Below are positions 13,942 through 25,342 of a DNA stretch of 64,000 bases, one piece after another. Made by a program: the position numbers and the translations under genes. The notes under the pieces were generated by a model, which was not told the origin of the DNA, searched no databases, and saw only the letters and a list, made by a program, of their open reading frames with translations. Numbering within the stretch: position 1 is the stretch's first letter; each line of letters starts with the position of its first letter. Origin of the DNA: Dipetalonema caudispina (taxonomy: Eukaryota; Nematoda; Chromadorea; Rhabditida; Onchocercidae); assembly GCA_013365325.1 (NCBI GenBank), contig JABVXV010000123.1, forward strand, positions 91,729-155,728. Reading direction: 5' to 3'.

Positions 13942-15512
13942 ATGATACTTACCTATATAACTCTGATCATTGTCATTTTGCGCATTGCACTTGCGCTTTG
14001 CCAGTTTACGATCAAACATGAAATTGATCAAGCTAAACGAGTGGTATGTTGTATTGTTAGACATTTTAGCAGTAGATCAGTATAAGAATTAATATACCGT
14101 ATGTTCAAGCTATGATAATGATAATATTTTAGAAGTAATAAGCTATAATAAATGCTTTTAAAGTAAATGATAACCAGTTAATTCAAATTGAACCAACAGC
14201 TTAATTGGTGATAAGATCTTATTTTTGAATTCCTTAAATTAATAAATCAGTAAAACACTCGTCTCATTTCCTTTTCTTCTAATTGATATTTGTTAAATGC
14301 TAATTTTGATTTATTTTGAATAATGTTTTACATTGTTAAAACTTAATTATTTTAATGATTTTTATCACAAATTCCCAGGATTGGCCATGGTTTAATTCAA
14401 GACGTAATTAGTAACCGAATAATTGGGATAAAATTACTGATAAAAAGCGATAAGCTTTAAATTATCGCATCTGATATATTCGCCTATTTCAGAGAGAACG
14501 ATCTTCAGCGCTTCAAAAAGTAACAGTTGTAAAAGCTGATGAAAACAAACAAAATTCGAATCGTAATCATTCATCATCCACTTGCGAAAATAAGTATAAA
14601 TATTATGAAAGACCAATGAAGTAATCATATCATCACTATCAAAAGTGATAATGAACTTTCAACTTTCTTTTTCAAATATCAAACTTTTAATCTTTTTCTT
14701 TTCAAGGATTTGTAGTTCATCCGATTGTGAGAAACATCAAACAGTTTTGCTTAATTCATCTAAAGAAGACATAGATATTGATCCTATTGACAAACATGGT
14801 ATCCTTTCCTTTCTTACAATTTTGTAAAACAGTTAATTACACTTTTAATAGGTATAGGAAATGATTAACCAGTTTTAATTAAATATCTCGTAATGACAGA
14901 CAGGAGAATTCTCCTAACGGATAATTGAAGATTAATCTAATCTATAATTTATTTATAAAAAAAAAAAAAAATTTGGAAACTAATAATGAAATTGCTTTCA
15001 ATAGAAAACTTTGAATAAACCAAAAAAATTTGCAGCTTATCCAAGCGTAACACAATCTCATCAGAAACGAATAAATGATGGTAAATGTATATAAATTAGA
15101 TGATAATAAGTATTTCTACACTTTTTGGTCTAATCATTTATAGTTAATCATTATCATGATAAGATTGATAGATATTTATCATATAGAATGAAACAAGTGG
15201 ATAAGAATGTACTAATCTTTACGATTGATATATTGAGAAGAAATGATAAGTTTTAATTAATCCTAAAGTTTAAGTTGCTTTAAAAAAAAGGAAAAACAAA
15301 TGAATAATTAAGGTTTTACATAGTGGATAATTTCAATTTAAAATTTCCATTAATTTAAATTAAACATCCAATAAATGTATTATTCATTTCAAGATGAATC
15401 ATTTTGGTTACATTCATTCCAAGAAAGTGAATTAAGCAGGGAGAATTCAAGCATACCACATACATCAGCATATGGAATGCGAAAAGTTGGCAAAAAAACA
15501 TATATTGAGTAA
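13942..15512 (+). CDS. Small single-pass membrane protein, function unknown
   Basis: I do not recognise the family. Exons 13942-14043, 14493-14620, 14707-14798, 15036-15080 and 15394-15512 are phase-consistent and give 161 residues. The N-terminus is a strongly hydrophobic segment (MILTYITLIIVILRIALALC), probably a transmembrane anchor, followed by a basic stretch (KHEIDQAKRVRERS). The remaining tail is hydrophilic, rich in Ser, Asn and Lys (NRNHSSSTC, SSSDCEKH, SHQKRINDDESFW) and ends KKTYIE. The frame is open for about 14 codons upstream of the chosen ATG, with acceptor-like AGs near 13900, so a further 5' exon is possible. A candidate AATAAA lies at 15580-15585. Exons near 16.3-17.0 kb may give an alternative C-terminus. 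Confidence 0.55.
15252..15340. repeat. Diverged direct repeat, copy 1
   Basis: This stretch, including CCTAAAGTTTAAGTTGCTTT and TTACATAGTGGATAATTTCA, recurs at about 15940-16030 with roughly 10% divergence. Each copy precedes a candidate 3' exon of the membrane-protein gene, which suggests a local duplication. Confidence 0.85.
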
Positions 15513-15939
15513 AAAATTTATTTGATTTAAAAATTAATTTCACCCAAATATTATTTCATTTTTATAATTCAAAAATGGAAATAAATTATGCATTATTGCA
15601 ATGATTAATAGAGTATTAAAACTACACTAATTACTATTTAAAAAATGTAGAATAGGAAAATTATGCTTGACTTGCATATAATATTGAAAAAAGTAATTCT
15701 GTAATGACCAATAATAAAATCAATTAATAAAAATGATCAGTAATACAATAAATATAGAAAGTTAAAAGGTTAAAATTAAATAAGAATAGAAATTATCGTA
15801 ATGATTCATGGATTTATAATTATGATATAATAATCAAACAAAAAATATTTCAAAATTGCAACTCACTGAAACATTGGATCATCCATGCTAAATGACATAG
15901 CTGTTTAACTAGAAACATTTTAAGTAATTTAAAATATAT

Positions 15940-16030
15940 TTTAATCAATCCTAAAGTTTAAGTTGCTTTAGAAAAAAGGAAAACAAGTGAACAATTAAAG
16001 TCTTACATAGTGGATAATTTCAAAATTTCA
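15940..16030. repeat. Diverged direct repeat, copy 2
   Basis: Partner of the 15252-15340 copy. It ends immediately before a perfect hairpin at 16032-16090. Confidence 0.85.
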
Positions 16031-16031
16031 T

Positions 16032-16090
16032 AGAAAGCTGATATCATTTCAAGGTTATGAAATTTAATCTTGAAATGATATCAGCTTTCT
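16032..16090. repeat. Perfect hairpin, 22-bp stem and 15-nt loop
   Basis: The left arm 16032-16053 and right arm 16069-16090 are exact reverse complements, with a 15-base loop. The arms contain GCTGATATCATTTCAAG and its complement. The element follows a duplicated intronic segment. It could be a miniature inverted element, an RNA hairpin or an assembly fold-back. Confidence 0.9.
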
Positions 16091-16286
16091 TTTGACAAAA
16101 ATCTTTGAATTTTCAAAAATAAAACTGCCATACTCATTATGATATTTTTGATGACATTGAAATATGCGGCTAAATGTTTGACATACTTGAAAGACTATTT
16201 CTTTTATTATATTTGAAAAACTCAAAAATAAATTTATTTCCCAATTTAAAAGTTCATCACTACCAAATTTGAAATTCACTTTCCAG

Positions 16287-17013
16287 TTGATTCCAAAATA
16301 TTATTTAATTTCAGTGATACAAATATTGGCTCACCAGGATCCAAAGCATTAGAACAAAAATCCTATGAACATATCGAGTACGTCTATCACGTCATATACT
16401 TTTATATTTTAAATGAAAAAAGTTGAAAAACAAAACTCCATAAAGTAATTGAAAATATTTAGAAATTTCTCGGAAGGGAAAATTCATTTGAATCTTCCAT
16501 TTCAGGAAAAAATTCTAATGAAATAACTAGAAAATATTAGTCTTTATATTTTAATTTGGTAATTATAAATGAAATAATAATTAAGAGTCCAGAAAAAAGC
16601 ATGATGTATAGAAAATAATGCTGATGAAAACATCGATCAAACCAGTGTATGATAAAGAAACTGTAATTATTAAGTTGTATCGTTTTATGTGAAACATTTT
16701 TCTTCTCTGATAATAAACTGCTTCTTTTTATGATTAGTGACAATTATAATTAATCAATCAGCAAAATTATATCATCAAACAAGAATCATATTATAATAAT
16801 TGAGGTCCATGCATGCAAACAGTTCAGGTTATTTGATTTTCTTTTTTTATCCCACCTCTCGCAGGTTGTTTATGACCAGATATTTGAAGTAGAAATTAAA
16901 AATGTTCACGTAATTTTTCCAAATAAGATGAATTAATTTGAGTTTTTGGTTTACAGCACATACGGAATGGAACTTTAAAATATCTGCTTTGTGTAAGAAA
17001 TGGAAATAAGTAA
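16287..17013 (+). CDS. Candidate alternative 3' exons of the membrane-protein gene
   Basis: Three phase-compatible segments look coding: 16287-16390 (DSKILFNFSDTNIGSPGSKA and onward to YEHIEYVYH), 16865-16909 (VVYDQIFEVEIKNVH, after a clean CTCTCGCAG acceptor) and 16957-17013 (HIRNGTLKYLLCVRNGNK then stop, after GGTTTACAG). The first segment begins in the phase left open by exon 15036-15080, so it could replace exon 15394-15512 as a different C-terminus. A shorter version of the first exon starting at 16315 is possible but does not keep that phase. AATAAA occurs at 17333-17338. A separate short gene is the other possibility, but no start codon is evident. Confidence 0.4.
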
Positions 17014-17994
17014 AAATGAAAGAATTTTTATGAAATAAGTCTTATAATGGTTACATTGTTATAAACAGAGGATAAGAAAGGGTATTCTTAAATCTATTTG
17101 TCTTTACTTAGAAAATGATGCGTTAATGCTAGAACGAGGTTAAGTTGTACTGGGGGATCCGGAGTAGGAAGCTAAAAAATCAAACGGCGCAACACTTTGT
17201 GGTAATTGAAACACTGTCGCAAAGATTTATACTTGTAAATCTAATCTGTATATAAACTAATGCTTGTAAAAAGAACAATCGCACAAACTTTGATTATAAT
17301 TTTATTTAAAAACTAACAAAAACTATGGGATTAATAAAGACACACAAGAAAATATTAAACAAAAGAAAGGCATTTTTAAATATTTGTTATATATTGTCGG
17401 GAAACCCGAAATTCATTCCTAACTAAATCAGTTATTTTAAAGGATTATGTTATATAATCAAATGGTTAAAAAATCGTACAAGTTATCAATAATTTATTGT
17501 CTGAGGATTTATTTCTCAATGCTTGCTAATTTCCATGCTAAGCTAAAAATGTTATCTAAACATTCCGTTCTCATTCTAATTTCATCAAATTAATTTTATC
17601 TAATGATTAATCTTAATTATGTATTCGTTCCCATCATACATTCGTTAAGCTTTCTCACCATATTCCTTTTGTAAAATTATTTCCTTCTCACAAATATCTT
17701 GTTATCAATCGTATTCGATCACAATACGCAAATTTTATAACAATTTAAATACCTCCAAAAATTTCATTAATTACCTACCTACCTATCGACCTACCAACAC
17801 AGCCAAGTTTAAGTTGAATCCGATCAAACGCTATCCGATCGAACTTCCTTAAATCAATCATTGTCTGTTATCCTGACGCTATTCTACTGCTGGCAATATA
17901 TTTCTGAATAAAATTACTAGTTCGATTCTCTGTACCACAGCAAATCAGACATCAGCCAGAAAATCAACCAACTTCTACTAAATTTTTTTCGAAA
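17014..17994. other. Convergent intergenic region
   Basis: This lies between two convergently transcribed genes and should hold both 3' UTRs. AATAAA at 17333-17338 would serve the plus-strand gene and TTTATT near 17509 the minus-strand gene. No coding potential was seen. Confidence 0.55.
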
Positions 17995-20900
17995 TTATAA
18001 CAACGTTTCTTTTAAACCAACTATCATCTTTTCACCATTTGCGATAGTTGTCTGTCGGCAACAATTCATTAAAAGTTCATTTAAATGACGTTTTGTTGGG
18101 CACAGATCGCTGAAATATTGCTGCATGGTCGATTCTTCCCAAGATTGTCGAAGGGAAAATAGTAATTCCAACCTACAGAAACTATTTCAATTAGAAAATC
18201 GGTATGATAACACGAAAATCTTTGGAAGTACATAACATGAAGGGATTTATAACTAAGCTAGCACAACGATTTCTCCTTTTAATAATAGTTGATTCTCATT
18301 TCAAAAAATTCAGCTAAACTCAAATTCCGTGGAAAAATCCCAGATTGAATTTTTAAACTAATGACCAATGTCCTTCTCCACAGATAGTGAAACAGTGAAC
18401 GAGACATATCGAATGTAATTTAAATAAACGAGTACAGCCTCGATTCACTTCACAGTATAAGAGAGTGTATGAAAACAAACAGTCTAATTTTCATTCGACA
18501 AAATGCTACAAACTGAATATGCTAACCTTTTAACTGGGTCTTCCGGCAAATCTTCAACATTCAAATAACGAATCGTTTTTCCGGTTGTCAGTTCATCGTC
18601 AATGAATGCAAGCCCTTCCAGATATTCCTCCTAAAATTCATATAAAACAATATAAGGCTGATCTAAAATTATTCTACCCATCCATTCGGTGGTCCCAATA
18701 ACAGCACTGAACTTGCTCAGGCGATTCAACTTTATTACACCAGTACTGTTTCATTGTAACTTGAGAGCAAACATTTACCGGATTTCCATCCAATGCCCAG
18801 TCAAAAATTTGAGGAGAATGTCGAACTGAAAACTGATAATCGTATTTCGTCAAAATTAATCAAAAGAATATTAGGTGAAAAATTACCTTAAATTCAACAC
18901 CAATTGGTAAAATTTGTAGCAGAGCTTTTTCAAAAGTATCATATTCGAATTTTACAGCTGCACGAAGAAGTTGTGAAATTTTTGCCCGACAAATCGCTTT
19001 TTCGTTTATATGATAAGTCTCTGTACCATTTTCTGAAATCTCAAAGTAATGTCACGAATTTTCTTATCTTCTTTTATACTTATGAATTTTGATCGATGAT
19101 ATTTCACATCTTGCAAACAGATAGCTATCGAATGTATTAAAAAAAAAAAAAAAAAAGAAAAAAACGACTTTAATGAACGATTTATGTCAAAGAATTAATG
19201 CAATGACTGAGATCAGATTTTCACAGAAAGCGTGTTGCAGTACAAATGATTGGGAAGTATGGATGACCGAAGAAAACATCTGTTAAACATGAATTTATAA
19301 AAGTCCGAATACCTTTAATAACATCGCAGTATGTTTCAATCAACCAATTAAGTGCTTCTGCGGGAATATTTTTGTCTGGTAGATATTTTTTTAAAGCGTT
19401 TCTCAAACATTCCAATCCAACAGATTCAAGAATGATGCCTGGTTCTTCATTATCATCCAAACAGTCCACTAGTACAGTTACAAGGCGATCATGGAATTCT
19501 GCTGACAACATCCGAACATATCCTATAAAAACTAATATTGTGCATGCTGTGCCGTAGAATAAGGATGTTTAATAGCAATATATATAATCTGATTTAAGAT
19601 AATCTTACATTTACTGTTACATTACCTTTTCATAATCATTTTTCAATGAACGAGCTTCTTCAGTAAAAACAAAAAAAGAAAAACCATACATCAACAGACC
19701 GTTTAGAGTTATCACAGGAATGCGTTTGAGAGCTTTCTGTAGTTCTGCCTCACTCATTTGAACAACATCTAATAAATCTTCAATAGTATAACTGAAATTT
19801 ATTTATAGGTTCCAGAAAATTTTAAATATTAAACAAAAATTAGTACTGATATGACAAATTTTTATCACTAGTAATTAAAACCTTTGCAGAATAAAAAAGA
19901 CCATCTATCATCTAAATGTTAAAGTCATCCAATACTAACACAAACCTTCTGAAGATCTCAATATGAACTTCCCACTCGCAAGACATTTCAAATAAACATT
20001 GATGTTTGTTGTATATAACTTAAATTGTTACAATATCGTTACTTACAACTTATTCTCCTTAGTAAGTTCTTCATCCCATTCCAATTCACCCTCATGAAGC
20101 TTTTCTTTCAATCGTTGAATGGGCACATAAGTCATTTTTCGTAGTTCCATGAAATTATTTTTCAACCCAACAACCTATAAAAGCAATATTTTAGATGGGA
20201 ACATGTTCGCTTATTTTAGAAGAGTTCATTGTTTAAAAAACTCAAAATAATTTAAATACATCCAAAGTTTTTTTTCGATTCCGAGTAAACTAAACCATAC
20301 ACTATAACAGCTACATTTCTATGTAACCAATGCAAATTCAAAGAACATCAGTAGGAAAACAGTACCCTTCGAACCGTTTTACTGCTTTTATTAGTATTAG
20401 CCTCATCGTTAAAATGAAATTCTGGCAAAAGTAATAATACATTTGATGTTACCACTTCCTTAACATCAAATGTGGTATCATATGTGCACAAAACAGGAGT
20501 ATCATCCTGCTCACCGCGAATAACAAGTCTGAAATAACTTTCAGATGCTTACAGTCGCATAATTTATTTATTTTTTCAAAATACTAAACTTCACTGCTTA
20601 ACCAATTCCTAATTTCAAGCCAAAGACACACCTTCAGAAACGAATTCTTCTCTTTTATTTTCGCAAAAAAAAATCTAAAATGCTTACTGTTCGCCGGTCA
20701 TTATTCGCTCTGCTAATGTTGGATTGATTTCGACCAAACGATAATCTCCCGAAAGTAATGGCGATGCAAATTCTAAACGTTGCAATTCAGTCTATAAAAG
20801 AAAAAGTAACAATAAAGTAGAAAATATAATGAAAGCGAACAAAGTTGGTAGTTAAATAATGTTCGAAGTGATCATGAAAGATCTTTGCCATTTTCCACAT

Positions 20901-21555
20901 TGCCTTAGAGGATAAATTTATGAAATGTTGCATACAATTATTACCTCTAGGTTACTGTCGAATGAGTTACACATTGCTTTAATCAAATTTTTTTCTGAAA
21001 TTCTATCATCCTGGATGGAAACTTCTGTGTGTATGCTATTTGTCTGAAAAACATCCAAAACATATGCTTAATTTTCGGGAAAACATAAATCTTCCAAAAA
21101 TTACACTTGAAAAAATTTATAACCATTCGAAAAATAGATGTAAATCAGTCATCATTCACCTTATTTTACAAAAGAGAAATTCACAAATAACTTTGAATTT
21201 TTATGTTAGAGAACAACAGTGAACTACGTATTAGAATTATGATATTTTTTATTTTGCAGAATGCAATTCCTATACATCAGCAGCTATTCTTTAGCTGCTT
21301 CGGATCATTGAACATTTGCATTTGAAAATTAACATGTAAATCCGAAACGTTAGGGATATATACGAAATTAATTGATCATATTTACGTTGAAGTTATATAT
21401 TCAACATCGATAATCTGATGATGATATATTAGATGATCAGTGCAACTTTTAAGGAAAAATAGGAATGGAGAAATTAATGAACTTACGGAAGTAGTATTAG
21501 GCCCAATACTTTGTTCCAAATGTTTCTTTGGGATTCTTTTCACGAATTTATCCAT
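17995..21555 (-). CDS. dscc1: Sister chromatid cohesion protein DCC1 (DSCC1)
   Basis: DCC1 joins CTF8 and CTF18 in the alternative clamp loader (CTF18-RFC) that acts on PCNA at replication forks and supports cohesion. Exons in minus-strand order: 21555-21487, 21043-20945, 20791-20688, 20528-20366, 20174-20047, 19791-19700, 19522-19313, 19032-18887, 18832-18779, 18630-18527 and 18172-17995. All are in phase, giving 448 residues, somewhat longer than the vertebrate protein (about 390). Recognisable conserved blocks are DYRLVEI; LVIRGEQDDTPVLCTYDTTF; TIEDLLDVVQMSEAELQKAL; INEKAICRAKISQLLRAAVK; LEGLAFID followed by NVEDLPEDP; LLFSLRQSWEE; and a C-terminal winged-helix-like end containing FSDLCPTKRHLNELL. 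Choosing the exon end at 19700 (LNG joined to YVRML) fits the family; reading on to GTAATG breaks phase. The ATG lies 9 bases after a TTATTTCAG acceptor, suggesting trans-splicing. Confidence 0.92.
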
Positions 21556-21564
21556 ATAACTTAA

Positions 21565-21573
21565 CTGAAATAA
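21565..21573 (-). other. Probable trans-splice acceptor of dscc1
   Basis: On the minus strand TTATTTCAG directly precedes the 9-base leader before the start codon. With no upstream coding exon visible, a spliced-leader acceptor is the simplest reading. Confidence 0.45.
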
Positions 21574-21944
21574 TCACGTTTGATGCTAATCATATATAAT
21601 GAAGCATATTCACGTGCGTAGTCATATTCGTGACTTTATATACATGAATATACGTGTGTAAATGAGTATATATCCGTACGTGAAAGTGTCTGAATGCATG
21701 TGTATATGCGTATGTTTACGTGTGTTATATATCGATGAGTATGAATGCTTGATTTGATAATGCCGAAATTCATTATTTCCATGTATGCATTCAATGAATA
21801 AAAGAAAAAACAAACATTGTGTAATTCATTATTTCAATAAACATAGAAGATGATTTAATCTGAATTGAATTAATCATTGTACTTAGAAGTAACGAAGTAA
21901 TTTACATAAATCATAATTCAAGCGAACATCCGTTATCATTAATA

Positions 21945-22270
21945 TATGCATGTATTCATGTATTACAATCGTAAGTGCATGCATTTTGCATAAGCATGCA
22001 CTATCATGCCTTTAGCTGAATCCTATTACATGCATTATAGCTATTACATACCATTAATATAATATGCATACGCATTGTAATTATTGCATGCAACCAATTA
22101 TGCTAATATAATTTAAATTATTAATTACAAATATGGAAATTAACACAAATTATCCAACTTTATTCATTCTAAAGAAAAAAAATTTCACACTTTTAAATAT
22201 TACATTTCGCGCTTGCATTGCAATGTTTCGTTTGTTGCAGCTGCATAACATGCATATCGTTGCATGCAAA
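21945..22270. promoter_or_regulatory. Cluster of TGCATG / GCATGC motifs
   Basis: About nine TGCATG, GCATGC or ATGCAT hexamers occur in about 320 bases, including palindromic TGCATGCA twice and an inverted pair at 21974-21982 / 21994-22002. It lies upstream of dscc1. A regulatory role is inference. Confidence 0.3.
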
Positions 22271-22476
22271 ATTGATAAATTCAGAAGGAGTTGATATCTA
22301 ACATTAAACGATTTTAATATTTATTCCTTCATAAAATTAAATTTTGAAATTTTTAATTAAAGAAAAATGAAGATAGTGAAGGAAAAATGGTGCAAATAAT
22401 TAATCGAACTTTTAATTCTGTTAGTACGTGACCTTTGCCATGGTTCTTGTTATTATTTCAATATTAAACCTTTTAC

Positions 22477-22505
22477 ATCATATTCACGTAACACGTGAAT
22501 ATGAT
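22477..22505. repeat. Perfect 13-bp inverted repeat
   Basis: Arms 22477-22489 and 22493-22505 (ATCATATTCACGT and its complement) are separated by 3 bases. The centre contains CACGT half-sites. Confidence 0.85.
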
Positions 22506-22547
22506 ATCGATCACCTTTTTTAAATCAAATAATTATTCAGTGTAGTA

Positions 22548-22690
22548 ATTTAATGGTTACTTAATTTAGCTCAATGATTATTTAATTTGATTTAATGATT
22601 ATTTAGTTTAGTTTAGTGATTATTTAATTTAATGATTATTTAGTTTAATGATTGTTTGATTTAACGATTGGTCAATTTAACAACGGTTTT
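22548..22690. repeat. Degenerate short tandem repeat
   Basis: A loose array of units resembling TTTAATGATTATTTAATT, with variants carrying GTTTAG or GATTTAAC. Copies differ at several positions, so the array is old. Confidence 0.8.
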
Positions 22691-23376
22691 TGTTTATTTA
22701 ATTTAATGTTTTACTTAGTTTAGTGAATACATATGATGGCTATTTATATATCTTCAAACAATAAAGCAAGAATTACACATTTTGAAAGATTACACATGAA
22801 ATTTTAAAGCGGAAATGCTTAACTCAATAACATGAATGATAATAATTAATTGCTCTTATCATCATCATCATCCTTATAGTGACCAACGTTTGATACTAGA
22901 GAAGAATTGTTTGAAAAAGTGTTTACTGAAATAGATATTCAAAATTTAAATATATTTAAATCAGGATGTTCATAACTTATCAAAATGATTTAATATTAAG
23001 TATCGAATGATTTTTTAATCTTGTAATCATTCAACCATTTCCTATATTTATACCTGTTTTTTTTTTTGCTATCCAATGATTATTTCCTTGAATTTTTTAA
23101 AAGCATTTCTACTAAATTGTACTTATTTATGACTGTAATATTAAGACATCATTCAGTAATCAATAAACTTTATCACATTTAAAATGGAATCTATGCTATA
23201 GCTTTTTTTTTAATCAAATAAATTTATTTACAGAAAAACAGAAATTTGAATTGAAATAATTTCAAATAAACTTAAATATCAAAGATTTAGCTCATTTGTT
23301 TGTTGTTACAAAAGTATGCTGTATTGTTACTTTCAATTTCCTATTGCAAAATAATGATGAAAAGAAAAATCATACA

Positions 23377-23442
23377 TATAAGATAGTTAATAAACAATTA
23401 AAAAGAAAGCGATACATATAAAATAGTTTATAAACAATTAAC
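23377..23442. repeat. Two-copy imperfect tandem repeat
   Basis: ACATATAA-AGATAGTT-AATAAACAATTAA and a near-identical following copy give two units of about 35 bases. Confidence 0.75.
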
Positions 23443-23579
23443 GAATTAATGAATGTATCATTAGAAAAGAAATAAGGAAAGGAAAAAATATCAAAATAAA
23501 ATTATTCAAAGAAAATTAACACAATATTTGGATTACAACACTATTATTATCCGTTTCCTTGTGCTATTGCTAGTAGTAT

Positions 23580-23644
23580 CATTATTGTTGTTGTTATCGT
23601 TATTGTTGTTGCTGTCGTTATTGTTATTGTTATTGATGTTGTTG
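23580..23644. repeat. GTT/ATT trinucleotide repeat
   Basis: An interrupted run of GTT and ATT triplets with no coding context. Confidence 0.85.
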
Positions 23645-25000
23645 CGCAAATTCAACGAATAAATTTGTTCCTTTCATTATATTAAAACAACATGTAAAAT
23701 AAAAAGCAATAATAGTATATAGTATTAGAAACTAATCAAACATTGCTAACCAATTAGAATTAGCTTGTTAGTAAAAGATAACAAAAAAAGTAAAATAAAA
23801 TAATATAAAATATGAAAATGATTAACGTATCGTATGAATTGAGTAATAACTTATCTCATCCATTTCAGAAAGATATAAAATTTTAAGAATTGTATAAAAT
23901 AAATTCCATGTGAGTTTATTTATTTTAGGAAGGTTATTGATGACAAGGAATGAAATTTCATATTCATATTTATTTGCTTTATTATCATCAAATACAAACG
24001 TAGGAAAATTTCTTTTTTTTTCACATTCGTATGTAATCAAAGAAATTGTGCAATTTTTTTTTAGAGTAAAATTTGAGGAATAATCTTTGTTTGTTATTTG
24101 ACGAAAATGATAATAAACGATATAAATAATTGCATTATTGTTTTCATTATCTTTTAAAAGAATAAAAATAAAATGAATGGATTATAATCTTATTTAACAA
24201 AATTTCTGAATGCTTTTTTCCTTTTCAATCATTTTAGTTTGTTGTAAATTTTGGAACGCAATTTGATAAGTATTTTAAAATGAATAAATTATGAGAAATA
24301 TTTTAAATGATTTAATGATCATCATGACTGGTCACTTAGATTGTTAATGATAATTAAAAGATTGCGGATGGCAGTGATCGAGAACAATTCGATCTTGATC
24401 CCACCGTATTCACCACATGATTTTATTACATGACAGGAAAAAATCACAGATTAAGTATGCAAATTAAGTATAATCAATACTTCTTATCAATCTAATTAGC
24501 CAGTCATTTAATACATAGCGGCCGTATTGCATTTCATTAGCCGGAAAATGTTATTCATCAACCGGAAACTTATTAACATAATTCACATGATACCATTTGT
24601 TTGTTTCATAAGGAACCACTTGCTATTTATTATAACTACCATAAAATTTAAATTAGGAATTTTAAACAAGAATATACTAGAATTAAGGAGCTAAAAAAAA
24701 ATGAAAAGATTTTTAAATAATGTTATTTTCAATGTCAAACAATTATTTCTCCAACATTTTGAAATTTAAGTTCAGCAACAAAAAAAGAAGGAAAAACTTA
24801 CGGAATTAAATGAAAGCAAATTTGCACTTTCATTTCTTCTCATAAATGAAAATTTGTTATATATAATTCAAATGATATTATAATCAAATAATGGCACCAT
24901 ATGCATTTTACAGAAAAGTCATTAAAAACTGTGCAAATATTATAGATTGATGGATGAATAAATTGATTGGTTTTGGAAATGAAAACATACAAATTTTCTC

Positions 25001-25121
25001 CTCTAAATTAATTTATTTTATGAAAATTGATTCAATACAAATAAGTAGCTTAGTTTATAAAATAAGAAATTGAAATAAAATTGGTTTAAAAAAAAAACTA
25101 TAAAAAGGACAAAAGACGGTA
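25001..25121. repeat. 121-bp duplicate on the left of the gap
   Basis: This segment is identical to 25222-25342 on the other side of the run of Ns, including the 10-A run. It marks overlapping contig ends that were not merged. Confidence 0.97.
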
Positions 25122-25221
25122 NNNNNNNNNNNNNNNNNNNNNNNNNNNNNNNNNNNNNNNNNNNNNNNNNNNNNNNNNNNNNNNNNNNNNNNNNNNNNNN
25201 NNNNNNNNNNNNNNNNNNNNN
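25122..25221. other. Assembly gap of 100 Ns
   Basis: The gap is exactly 100 Ns, a conventional size for unknown gap length. Both sides carry the same 121 bases, so there may be no missing sequence. Confidence 0.99.
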
Positions 25222-25342
25222 CTCTAAATTAATTTATTTTATGAAAATTGATTCAATACAAATAAGTAGCTTAGTTTATAAAATAAGAAATTGAAATAAA
25301 ATTGGTTTAAAAAAAAAACTATAAAAAGGACAAAAGACGGTA
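25222..25342. repeat. 121-bp duplicate on the right of the gap
   Basis: Exact copy of 25001-25121; see that entry. Confidence 0.97.

Noticed and set aside
19626..19699. Extension of DSCC1 exon 6 with 24 open codons
   Set aside because: It breaks phase with exon 7 and disrupts the conserved LNG-Y junction; treated as intron.
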